DNA from: Kingdonia uniflora
Lineage: Eukaryota > Streptophyta > Magnoliopsida > Ranunculales > Circaeasteraceae
NCBI GenBank assembly: GCA_014058105.1
Contig: JACGCM010001245.1
Location: 2,232,001-2,296,000, forward strand
Reading direction: 5' to 3'
DNA: 64,000 nucleotides
Below the pieces are notes generated by a model. That model did not search any database and had not been told where the DNA came from. It worked only from the letters and a program-made list of their open reading frames with translations. Of the stretch, positions 55,670 to 64,000 are shown one piece after another (positions within the stretch are counted from its first letter, which is position 1; the number at the start of each line of letters is the position of its first letter). A program made the translations under genes and the position numbers.

Positions 55670-56191
55670 TGATTCAGGAGGATCTGAAGAAGACATGTAG
55701 TTTTTCATGTTTCTATTCGAACAAAATTATTTTTGTTCGAATTCATTTTTGCCTGAGGTATTTTATTCGAATAGATTTATTTCAATTCGAATAGATCTAT
55801 TTCTATTCAAATAGATTTCTTGTATTTCTGCCCGAGGTGTTTTATTATAATACATTTATTTTTATTCGAACAGAAACTTATTCTGTTCGAACGAGGTGCG
55901 ATTCAGCCTTTTTTCTTTAGGCGGTGATTATATTTTTTAGGGGTGTTTTGCCTCGAGATGCACTATTTTAGTATTTTAAGTTTCCTAGTATATAAAGGGG
56001 ACTTAGGTTATTTTCTAGGTTAAGTTTTTTATATTAAATCTAGAGAGAGTTCTGAGAGAAGCCTAGGGCTTTGGAGTGATTCATTGTAATCTACTTCATT
56101 TCTTTTAAGCAATTAAGCTTTATTTTTCCCAATTTTGGTGTTCTTCGTGTTTCTCTACTAACTAAAAGCTTCTCAATCATATTGTGGATTA
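55670..56191 (+). repeat. 3' LTR of Gypsy element 2
   Basis: Nearly colinear with 52341-52863, with moderate divergence (about 90% by eye). Preceded by the polypurine tract. Confidence 0.88.
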
Positions 56192-56196
56192 CCAAA

Positions 56197-58359
56197 CTTT
56201 GATAAAATTACTCTTACCCTTTGTACGTCTGAAGTAGAATAAAAAGAAGAAAAACTCAATTTTGTTTAGTCCCACAATGCTTATATAATAAAAGGTCATT
56301 GATTTCTTCAGCTATAAAAAAACTTTCCCTCAAATATAATCTTCATCTCTCAGATGAATAAAATTCAAGAGAGGGCTCTTTGTTTAAGAGTTCAGTATTT
56401 CAGTTTAGACTTGCTTGGGTACAAACCCAGGTATGGCTGACACAACTCCTTAGGCATGAATAGGGAGGAAGCTTGCATAACTTAGTAGCCATTAGTTGAG
56501 TCTAGTTGTTGGGTCGCCTTCAGGGTCTTCCCCACAATGGTCTGAGGAATGATCAATGAGGGTTAGTACTCTTAATTAAGTATAACCCCTATTTCTAGTA
56601 TCCTTCCTTAAGACCTTAGAGGCAAACGAGTGCGCCTTTCTATAAAAGGATATACTTGGAGACCAAGAAATTCCTTTTCCTCAGAGGTCTGCAGGAGGAA
56701 CTTGGACGATTAGCACACTTAAGTGTGGCTAATCCCTATTCCTTGCCCCCTCCTAAGGACTAATGAGGGATAAGGGTACGACTTTCATAGAGGGTACACC
56801 TAGAGGATTAGTCGGGCCTCAACCTCTTCTAAAATAGAGACTAGGGTGGGTGGTGCTCCCTGTAGGTAAGCCATGTCCTGGCTCACTCAGTTAAAAGGTA
56901 GTGGTGTGGGTCTTTATTAGGATCACATTTGAGGTCCCAGGTGGGTTGAAAGAAGGGTTCAAAGCCTTAAAAGCAGCATGACTCTGATAATACCCACTGG
57001 GGCATAACAAGGTCCTGGAGCCTAATAAACTTAGGACTAAGTTGTCACTTTCCCTCTAGACCAACTACAGATGGTGAAGCCTTGCCCCTAAGAAGAAAGG
57101 CCCAAATTTTGTCAAGAATAAGTAGGGTCCCGACTCAGGATAGTTGCGAGTAGTGGCCCCTTAGAAGTGTACTCAAAGAGAGCTTGGGAAGGCAACTCCA
57201 CAAGTAGATCCAAATAATAAAGGCTCAAGTAGGGGATGCACATCCCAAAGTCATAATTTTTCTTCTAGAATATTTATCTCCTCTTCAAATAATCTCCTCA
57301 TAGCTCCAGTAAACAAACAAAAACCCCTGTCACAAACCGAAGAAACGACACCAATCCCTAGCGTGGTTTGACCCCACTTACTGACATACTACAACAGTAG
57401 GGGATATTTATTGAAGCAAAAAATTCCAGTACATCGGCCGTGCGCAACTATTTGCTTTTCATGACATGGCCTTTATAATGTTAATCCTTTTTTTTTTTCA
57501 TTCTCTAGAAGATTTTCTTCTTTCAAATTTAGTTTATGTTAATAATTTAATGTTTTCAACTAGTTCTAGAAGAAATAAGGTTTAAATGCCTATCTAATAA
57601 GAATAGGCTTTATTTCGTGATGGGCGTTTTTCCAAATAAAAGGAGAGTTCAAAAGGCAACTTTTTCTACCAACCATATCTGAGGCTTATAAATAATGTAT
57701 GAAGGTTGAATTTAAAAAGGTTGAATCAGGCATATAATCGCAATGTAAGACCTCTCATACTCTTCCGTTGTTATAGTCGTTGATGTTAGAATGTTCTTCG
57801 AAGATTATCTTTTTAAGGACCTTTGCCGAAGATGAATTCATCGAGGGCTTGCGTCAATCATTCAGCTATGAGGTTAAGATCTAATTAAGAGTTCTTGCAA
57901 TCTTTATTAATACATGGGCTTGAATCTCTAGGTGCATCCGAACCCCTATTTTTAGATCAGATTTTTAGCTTGTTAGCAGCATTTAAGATTTGATTCGTTT
58001 GGTAGTTATATAAACCCTGGGGATTTAATCTCAATAAATACATGTCCGCAGGTTAATTTCATGATTGATTTTCGCACTATGAAGCTTTGGGGATCCCATG
58101 CCCCATTTTTAGGGTAATTTTAACCCATCTTTTTTTCATGAATTAATTTATGCTTTTATATTACTTGTTAATTGCTTAGTTTAATTCTGAGAGGCCTAAT
58201 CCCTTCAGGTTGTGGCATAAGGAACAACTATGACGCCATGGCTAGAATACCTTAGTGTGATCCTTTCTAGAGGAACCGGCCTAGTGATAAGTGCTGAAAT
58301 CTAATATGTTAAAGCACCTAAATCAAGTCATTTTGGCCGTCCTGAGTTACTAATAAATG
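56197..58359. other. No gene recognised
   Basis: No open frame above 60 codons. 56430-57370 is GC-richer than its surroundings with many AGG and CCT strings, but I see no terminal repeats or known motif; it may be an old degraded element. 57450-58350 is AT-rich without features. Confidence 0.4.
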
Positions 58360-58611
58360 TAAGGTGGTGTTTGTTTTGTTGCTTTAAAAAAATTTGGCAA
58401 CTAAATTTTTTTTAGCAGTTGGTTACATGTTTTTTTTTGTTGCTGAAAAATTATTCTACCTCATTTTTTCAGCACTTCTCATTAAGCACTTGAGATATGC
58501 TTATAATTTTTTTCATCACATATCTCCCCTCCTCTATCCCGATATTTCCCTTTCTTCTCCATCTACAACCCATAAAAGAAACCCTCAAAGAAATTCGCAA
58601 AAATTGGTAAA

Positions 58612-58705
58612 ATGGTACTCCTCTCTCTCTCTCTCTGTGCCATGAATATCTCATCTCTCTCTCTCTCTCTTTCTCTCCCTCTCCCTCCCTCTCTCTCTCT
58701 CTGAA
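58612..58705. repeat. (CT)n microsatellite
   Basis: Two runs of CT repeats with a short interruption, inside the DNA element. Confidence 0.9.
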
Positions 58706-59450
58706 TGAACCTCTTCCCTCTACTCCATATTTCTGCCCTTAATCTCTCTTCAGTAATTAGGGTTTATAAAACCCAATTAGGGAAATTAAAATCATGTAAT
58801 CTATGAACCTTTCTTCAGTAATTAGGGTTTGTAAAATCCAAATAGAGTAATTAAAATTTGTGTAATCCCTAAAGAATCTATTTTCAGTAATTATGGTTTT
58901 TGTTAGGGTAATTGAAATTGTGTAATTTGGGCTGTAATTTAAAGAATCCAATGTGGGTTGATTTTTGATAATAGTTTTGAGGGTTTCTATGTGATTTAGG
59001 ACAATAAACAGTATCTTGCAAAAATCCCCAACTTGTAGAAATTAATTTGGGTTTGCATGTGATTTGACGAACCTCAATCGTGCATAAATCAATTTTGGTT
59101 CAAATGGGCATAATTTATTAATATAAGTAATGCGTTTTAGGAAAATAATGCAGTCGTAATTATTTGTTTTTATAAATATGATGAACTTTGAACTAATTGA
59201 TCAATGTAATTATTGTTTGCAGATATTTAGATTTTGAACTTAGTGGTTGATTTTGGACTCCCTCACTCTATCTTATCTCTGCACATTGTGAAGATATTAC
59301 CAAAAATTGTCATAGTACTTTATTCTAGAGAGGTGCTATCAATTTTGAGGTGATGCTCCAAGTTATGTTCTTTTATAACAAAGGTATTTAAGACATTTGT
59401 TAGCTTTTAGCACTTAGAAAAATAACACTATAAGTTATTCAGCACTTCCT

Positions 59451-59903
59451 ATGAATGATAACATCATGAAAAAAGGAATACTTATGGCTTCTATATGTCA
59501 CCAATGCCATAATGATACAGAAACTGAGCAACACACTCTCTTGCACTGCCCCTCTGCTGCCTCTCTTTGGCAAAGGGCTGCTAATAGTTTCTCTTTTGAT
59601 CCCATAATACCTACAGATAATTGGAGAACCATTTTGGAAAGAGGAAAACACTCTTGTACACACATTAATGATCTCTGGGTGGCCATGGTGTTCTCAATCT
59701 GCAGCAATATCTGGAGAGTAAGAATCAAATGGAGGTTTTATGGCATGAAGCTCACTGTCCAGACAATTACTCAAGGCATTCTGACAGACATTGCAGACAC
59801 AACCCATTTATCGAAACACACAGTTCATGGCCTCAAAATCATTAAAGCTCTTAATGTCCATTGCAGACCACAAAACGGAGTAGACACAAAGTGCTGCAGA
59901 TAG
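59451..59903 (+). pseudogene. LINE zf-RVT domain
   Basis: 150-codon open frame: ICHQCHNDTETEQHTLLHCP then SAASLWQRAANSFSFDPI gives the C..C....E...H....C motif of the zinc-binding region of plant LINE RT. The upstream RT core is absent, so the frame begins within the former ORF2; its ATG is probably not a real start. Confidence 0.75.
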
Positions 59904-60395
59904 ATTCTTTCGTCAACAAATGAGATAAAGGTCTGTTGTGATGGTTCAGCTCTTGACAATCCAGGACTAGCAGGCATTGGTATTATTTACAGAAATAGCT
60001 CAGGTGCAGTTATGGGGATACTCAACAAATCTATTGGGCACTCTACAAATTACATAGCAGAGATCAAGGCAATCATCTCGGAAGTACAAAAAGCTATGGC
60101 TAAAGGTTGGAGAAGGTTTTGGGTGGTCTCAGACTCAGCTGCTGCCATTAAAGCTTTCACTACTAATAAAATCCCCTAGACACTTAAAATAGCTTGGAAC
60201 CTTATTGTCCTATAAATTCAGTATATTAGATTCAGCCATGTGTGGAGGGATGTAATTTTTGTGCAGACCAACTCGTACGGAGAGCCTCTGACCCAGACCA
60301 ACCCTTGAAAGAATGGACTGAAGGAAAACCAGATTTTTTACAGCAAGTCAAAGACCCCATCACTGATTACTATAGAGCTCGACAGTCACACTGAG
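59904..60395 (+). pseudogene. LINE RNase H (RVT_3 type)
   Basis: Frame reads VCCDGSALDNPGLAGIGIIY (first catalytic Asp), then NYIAEIKAIISEVQKAMAKG with the catalytic Glu, and RFWVVSDSAAAIKAF with the second Asp. A stop follows NKIP, and the last part (CADQLVRRASDPDQPLKEW) is in a different frame. Catalytic residues all kept. Confidence 0.75.
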
Positions 60396-60798
60396 GCTTT
60401 TGCAGTTTCGTTCAAACGACATGGGACATCATTCGAAAGAACTAAAGAAGCCAACTCACGCTGACATTTTTTGAAGGAAAATTTTATCTAGTCGTTCGAA
60501 CAACCTAGAGATCAAGCAAACCATTTTTCAAGCTAAGGTTTTTTTAATGTATATTTCATCATGTTGTTTCAACGACATTGATATTCGTTCGAACAACATT
60601 GGTAGTCGTTCGAACGAGATGGCGATCCAGAAGGCCATTTTAACACTGGGTCGTTCTAAAGGCAAATCTTATCATTTCTTTACATTTAGTAACTAGTTCT
60701 ACCTGTATATACTCTAGTGACATATACTAGGGTGTGGCATGTTGGTTCTCCATCCTCTTGTAATCTATCAATCTGTTATATATTCCTAAACTTTTTGG
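60396..60798 (+). other. LINE 3' untranslated region with TTCGAA palindromes
   Basis: Contains several GTTCGAAC- and GTTCGAA-type strings (60405-60650) like those in the LTRs of the Gypsy elements. Followed by the A run. Confidence 0.5.
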
Positions 60799-61113
60799 AA
60801 AAAAAAAAAAATTTATCATTAAGCATTCAATACTTCAAAACATTCAGCATTCAGCACTTGATCACTTTATTCAGCATTCAATACTTAGTAACTTAAAGAA
60901 AACAAACACCACCCTAACTAATGTGTATATTCACTATTTTCAAGATTCTAGACCCGCCTAAGAAAACTTGGTGCAAAACAGGAGTTAAAAGCTTTAAGAA
61001 GTCTTCTTATGCATTCATTATTGTAATGGCTAGTTTTCCGATAGATAAATTTTGCATATACTTTAGGTAGTAAAATACAATTTAAGTGTCAAAATAATAG
61101 AACACATAGTAAT

Positions 61114-61523
61114 TGTAATGTCTCGGATTTTTTATTTTTTATTTTATCATTTTATTTTATTCATTATGCATCCTCATACGTTACTCTACATCTGCATATA
61201 TTACTAAGCCTCATGCATCCTCATATTATTGCATTTATCAGGTTTTGAGTTCTTCCTTCTTCATTTTCTGTGTTTCGGTGGTTATTGGGCGAAGGAGGTT
61301 GAGTTGAAGTTTTGGGAGCCTGTAGTTGGCACAGTACTGTTGTTGTTGTTGTAGTGGTGTGGTGTGCGATCTGGGAGGAATCTGAGGATTTTCCTTTGGG
61401 TTTTCATCAGTCTTCATTCGAGGGAATCTTTTAAATTTTTTGAGATTTTATGAGTTTTTATCAGTTTTGGCCAGTTATATTCGAACAAACTTGTTTTTAT
61501 TCGAATATGTTTCTTTCTGTTCA
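61114..61523 (+). mobile_element. LTR fragment, same family as the solo LTR at 35691-38313
   Basis: Starts TGTAATGTCTCGGATT and shares CATCCTCATACGTTAC, ATTACTAAGC, TTTATCAGGTTTTGA and GAAGGAGGTTGAGTTGAAGT (positions 61114-61330) with the reverse complement of 37950-38313. It is cut off by the CACTA end at 61524. It has the opposite orientation to the solo LTR. Confidence 0.8.
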
Positions 61524-61779
61524 CACTACAACAAATAAGGGTATTTACGTCACTAATAAAGTGACGTGAAAGAGAAATAACGTCATTTTTGCAAACAACG
61601 TTGACCAAGGCGACTTGGTTAGTACTATGCATTTACGTCACTTTTTTAATGGCGTTTTTATGTTGAAAAAATGACATTATTTGGGTCCACAACTCATGTG
61701 ACTCTAAAAACTAAATCAGTAAGGAAATGACGTTGTAAGTGATCTATATTTAACCACGTCACTTTACAGACAACTTCAA

Positions 61780-62530
61780 TATTTGGCCAAAAAGTAAAAA
61801 AAAAATTGTAAAATCCTCCCTCCCCACCCCCTCTTCCCTCTTCCCTCGTCTTCTCTTTCCCTTTTCAAACCATACTCTACATCTAGAGTCAATTTCAAAG
61901 ACTAACATATAATAAGAAAAACTAGATCACTTATTACAAAGAAATACAATTCCTAAAATGCAGTTGTGGAATTCAAGAATACTAATAAAATTGTTGATAG
62001 CCTTATCCCATATATCTCTAGTATTAAGACCAATTTTACATCAAACTTCTTAGATAAAGAGTGCTTGCGAACGTGTTTCATGGTCACCATCGAAAACTTG
62101 AACACCAGCGATCTTCATTAGCAAGCATGTCGTATACCTGAAACATAATCTGAGATTCATGACCAACAAATTCTACTACAAAAATATTTAGAACCATAGT
62201 CCAAAGCATGAAAAAATATTAAGTCTTATTTTTATCTAAAGAACTCAAGTTCACCCCCGAGTCTCCATTTGCAACCATAAACATTTTATCCTTTAAGCAT
62301 TGAATACTTGTAAAATTAGATATTCTTAGAATTTATCAAAAAAGAAAAATTAAAGTAATGCATGCCCATACTTATTTTTCAAATTTAAGGTGACAACCTT
62401 ATATTCATGTAATGTGGTTTTAGAATGCCGAAGAGGGTAGGGTGATAATGGAAACAATACATTCCAGGAAGTATGGGTATCACTGTTTATTAAAAATTTA
62501 GTTGAGGCTTAACAGCATGAATGCATCAAA
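61780..62530. other. Non-coding, possibly CACTA interior
   Basis: A CCTCCCT/CTTCCCTC-rich leader-like tract at 61815-61865, then AT-rich sequence. A minus-strand acceptor-like string near 62140 (TTTCAG followed by GTATACGACATG) may begin a short exon (62040-62140). No product recognised. Confidence 0.3.
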
Positions 62531-62533
62531 TAC

Positions 62534-62620
62534 CTGGAGAGGAGAGACGGAGCATGAACAAGAGACCACATGGGTGTAGTATTTTCCAGCAAGGTCCACC
62601 GGCTTGCTATGGTTTTGGAC
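62534..62620 (-). pseudogene. Isolated 87-bp exon, gene not recognised
   Basis: Flanked on the minus strand by an acceptor (TTATGTACAG) and donor (GTATTTGATG); 29 codons in phase 0, reading VQNHSKPVDLAGKYYTHVVS and CSCSVSPLQ. The clean splice borders and protein-like composition suggest a real exon of a gene, or of a gene fragment carried by the CACTA element. I do not recognise the family. Confidence 0.4.
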
Positions 62621-63289
62621 CTGTACATAACAACAACAAAAAATGTTTAATAAGTTCACAAGTACTACTGTATTCATAAAAACTACTAAAATGAAGTGGA
62701 ACATGCAGGGAACCCAAGTTAGCTAGAAAGATCTCAAGCATCTCAGTGCTTAACTTGACTTGGTTTGGCAGCAATAGTCACCACCAACTAACATAGCTCA
62801 CCTAAAATATAACATCAAAAAATAATGAAAACCTATATCTTGAGTTTGAAGGGAATGGGAGATAAAAGGTTTCTATAGTTTAAAGGAGTAATAGCTAACC
62901 AAAAAGAAAAATATGCTCAATAAAGGTCATATAAGTTATGAGTATTCACAAGAAGCACAACAAAAACAGTAATAGCTATGAATAATCCGCAACGAAAGCC
63001 ATTTAGTAAATCACAAAAACAATGATTAAAGAAGTTTGAGGGAAAAAACATGAAAATAGAATAAAGAAATGTTTGAAATTAAAGATAGCATACCTGCTCA
63101 AGTAAGCATCTCAGCTGGCAAAGGCAACTAAACAATCCATTGTTTTGCATAGGTATCCCCTAAATAAGAGTTCGGCACCAAGTCAAATAGGTCAAGATTG
63201 TCGCGGAAAAAAAAGCATGTCAGTTTGTAACAGTAATTGGAACATTTGTAGTTTTGGTTTTACATATTTGATAAATTGCACTATTGTCC

Positions 63290-64000
63290 CATAAAAATAA
63301 CGCCTTATTATTCTGCAGCTTAATCCAACTGCAACCACATTGCTTTGTTGCCCCATTTCTCACCATTAGTTCTCTTATACTAGCTGCCTTTTCCCATTGT
63401 CCATCGGCAGTGTAAATACTGGATAATAGTACGTAAACTGTTGGGTTATTGGGTTAGTGTCGAGCAGGAAATCAGCAACAATCTTTCCTAGTCTCACATT
63501 ACCATGAGCTTTACAGGCACTAAGAACTGTCTACCAAATACTGGAATCTGCTTTGAAGGGCATAGTGTTTATCAGTCTTTCCGCTTCGTCTAGTTCCCTG
63601 CTCGGCCGAGAAGATCAATAATGCACGAATACTGCTCTGTTCAAGGTTCAACACAGTATTCTTCAACCATCAAAGAAAAAATTTGACGACCCTCGTCTAC
63701 CAAACCAGCATGGCTGCATGCAGAGAGAACTGCACTGAAGGTAGCCTTATCTGGATCCAAAGCACCACCCAACTCCTTCATTGCAACAAAGTACCTGACG
63801 GCTTTAATACCTTCTCTGTGTTTCCCATTAGCAAAAATCATGGCATTCTATGAAACTATTTCTTTCAGTCATCGAATCAAATATTTTTGACGACCATTCT
63901 AAAACCCTACATTTCACGTACATAGTTATCAGAGCATTCCCCAAAGGAATCTCCGAACCAAACCCAGATCTTAGATTTCTCGTTCTAATGGATGATATGC
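63290..64000 (-). pseudogene. PPR protein (PLS class, E-type) pseudogene, cut by the window edge
   Basis: PPR proteins bind organelle RNA and direct editing or splicing. Minus strand reads GSEIPLGNALITMYVKCRVL and KIFDSMTERNSF (63860-63960), then MIFANGKHREGIKAVRYFVA and PDKATFSAVLSACSHAGLVD (63641-63841), then the E region RELDEAERLINTMPFKADS, TVLSACKAHGNVRLGKIVAD and, in other frames, YTADGQWEKAASIRELM and CGCSWIKLQN (63300-63600). Frameshifts near 63845, 63600 and 63450 and a stop at the W of the SIW block make it a pseudogene. It may end in the E motif; no DYW domain is visible. Confidence 0.8.

Larger units (their letters stand above)
52341..56191 (+). mobile_element. Gypsy element 2: internally deleted relative of element 1, plus strand
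   Basis: LTRs of 523 bases (52341-52863) and 522 bases (55670-56191), both starting TGAT(G/T)CAGGAGGATCTG and ending TTGTGGATTA, flanked by CTAAA and CCAAA (one change). Primer-binding site (GTGGTGTCAG, about 52865) and polypurine tract (AAAGGGGGAGCAA, about 55657-55669). Gag and protease are present, RT and integrase are almost wholly deleted. A Tat-type solo LTR is inserted at 54411. Confidence 0.9.
59440..60811 (+). mobile_element. LINE 3' fragment with zinc-binding region, RNase H and poly(A)
   Basis: Starts with the zf-RVT region found at the C-terminus of plant LINE reverse transcriptases, continues with a plant-LINE RNase H, then an untranslated region of about 430 bases, ending in a 13-base A run (60799-60811). 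This is the usual 5'-truncated LINE. The target duplication was not resolved by eye. Confidence 0.75.
58360..60916. mobile_element. Non-autonomous DNA element, hAT- or PIF-like, with nested LINE
   Basis: Inverted ends TAAGGTGGTGTTTGTTTT (left) and, reverse-complemented, TAGGGTGGTGTTTGTTTT (right). Subterminal TTCAGCA(C/T)T repeats occur near both ends (58465, 59430, 60842, 60870). No transposase. Target duplication not resolved: flanks are AATAAATG and ACTAATGT. The LINE fragment occupies about 59440-60811, so the element itself is about 1.2 kb. Confidence 0.65.
61524..64000. mobile_element. CACTA element terminus (left end), extent unknown
   Basis: CACTACAACAAATAAGG at 61524 is the typical CACTA terminal repeat. 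It is followed within 300 bases by at least six direct or inverted subterminal motifs of the type TTACGTCACT / AGTGACGT (61550-61770). Flanking base triplet TCA (61521-61523) would be the target duplication. No inverted end was found before the window edge, so either the element runs past 64000 or the other end is lost. Confidence 0.7.

Noticed and set aside
57385..57420. ACTACAACAGTAGGGG near 57390 as a second CACTA terminus
   Set aside because: The first base of the CACTA motif is missing, there are no subterminal repeats, and no partner end was found.

Overview
This is a gene-poor, AT-rich stretch of plant nuclear DNA, most likely from a eudicot. The evidence is intron-bearing remnants of plant-only families (a WRC-domain growth-regulating-factor remnant and an E-class PPR remnant) together with several families of plant transposable elements. 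No bacterial operon, CRISPR array, rRNA or tRNA gene was recognised. Almost all of the window is a nest of transposons, and nearly every coding sequence is broken.

Layout. 1-3.0 kb: the 5' end of a spliced minus-strand gene starting with a small membrane peptide, and a short very acidic ORF with its own TATA box. 3.2-24.1 kb: a Mutator-like element (MULE A) carrying a decayed Ulp1-type cysteine-protease gene on the minus strand, split by a 14.5-kb Tat-lineage Gypsy retrotransposon (5207-19659, minus strand, TSD ATAGG). The Tat element has a long antisense, intron-containing coiled-coil gene converging on its pol gene. 24.2-26.6 kb: two degenerate WRC-domain exons and a TTA-flanked MITE. 26657-44576: a second, end-to-end MULE (MULE B, 17.9 kb) with matching terminal inverted repeats and an exact 9-bp target duplication (AAAAAACAT). 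It contains a ~4-kb imperfect palindrome made of TTTGTCATTTGT arrays, and a 2.6-kb solo LTR. 45813-52070: a complete Ty3/Gypsy element on the minus strand (TSD GCACA). 52341-56191: an internally deleted relative on the plus strand, itself hit by a Tat-type solo LTR (54411-55024, TSD AGTTC). 58360-60916: a non-autonomous DNA element with a LINE 3' fragment nested in it. 61114-64000: an LTR fragment cut by a CACTA terminus, followed by an unidentified exon and a PPR pseudogene that may lie inside the CACTA element.

How it fits together. The nesting gives a relative history: the MULEs came first, then the Tat element and the solo LTR landed in them; the plus-strand Gypsy copy preceded the Tat-type solo LTR inside it. 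The two MULE copies are diverged relatives, so shared blocks (Ulp1 core, Lys-rich linker, N-terminal part, promoter modules) show what the ancestral element encoded. Nothing here looks able to move by itself today. Positions of domains were read by eye and are approximate to tens of bases unless a junction is stated. Identities are visual estimates.
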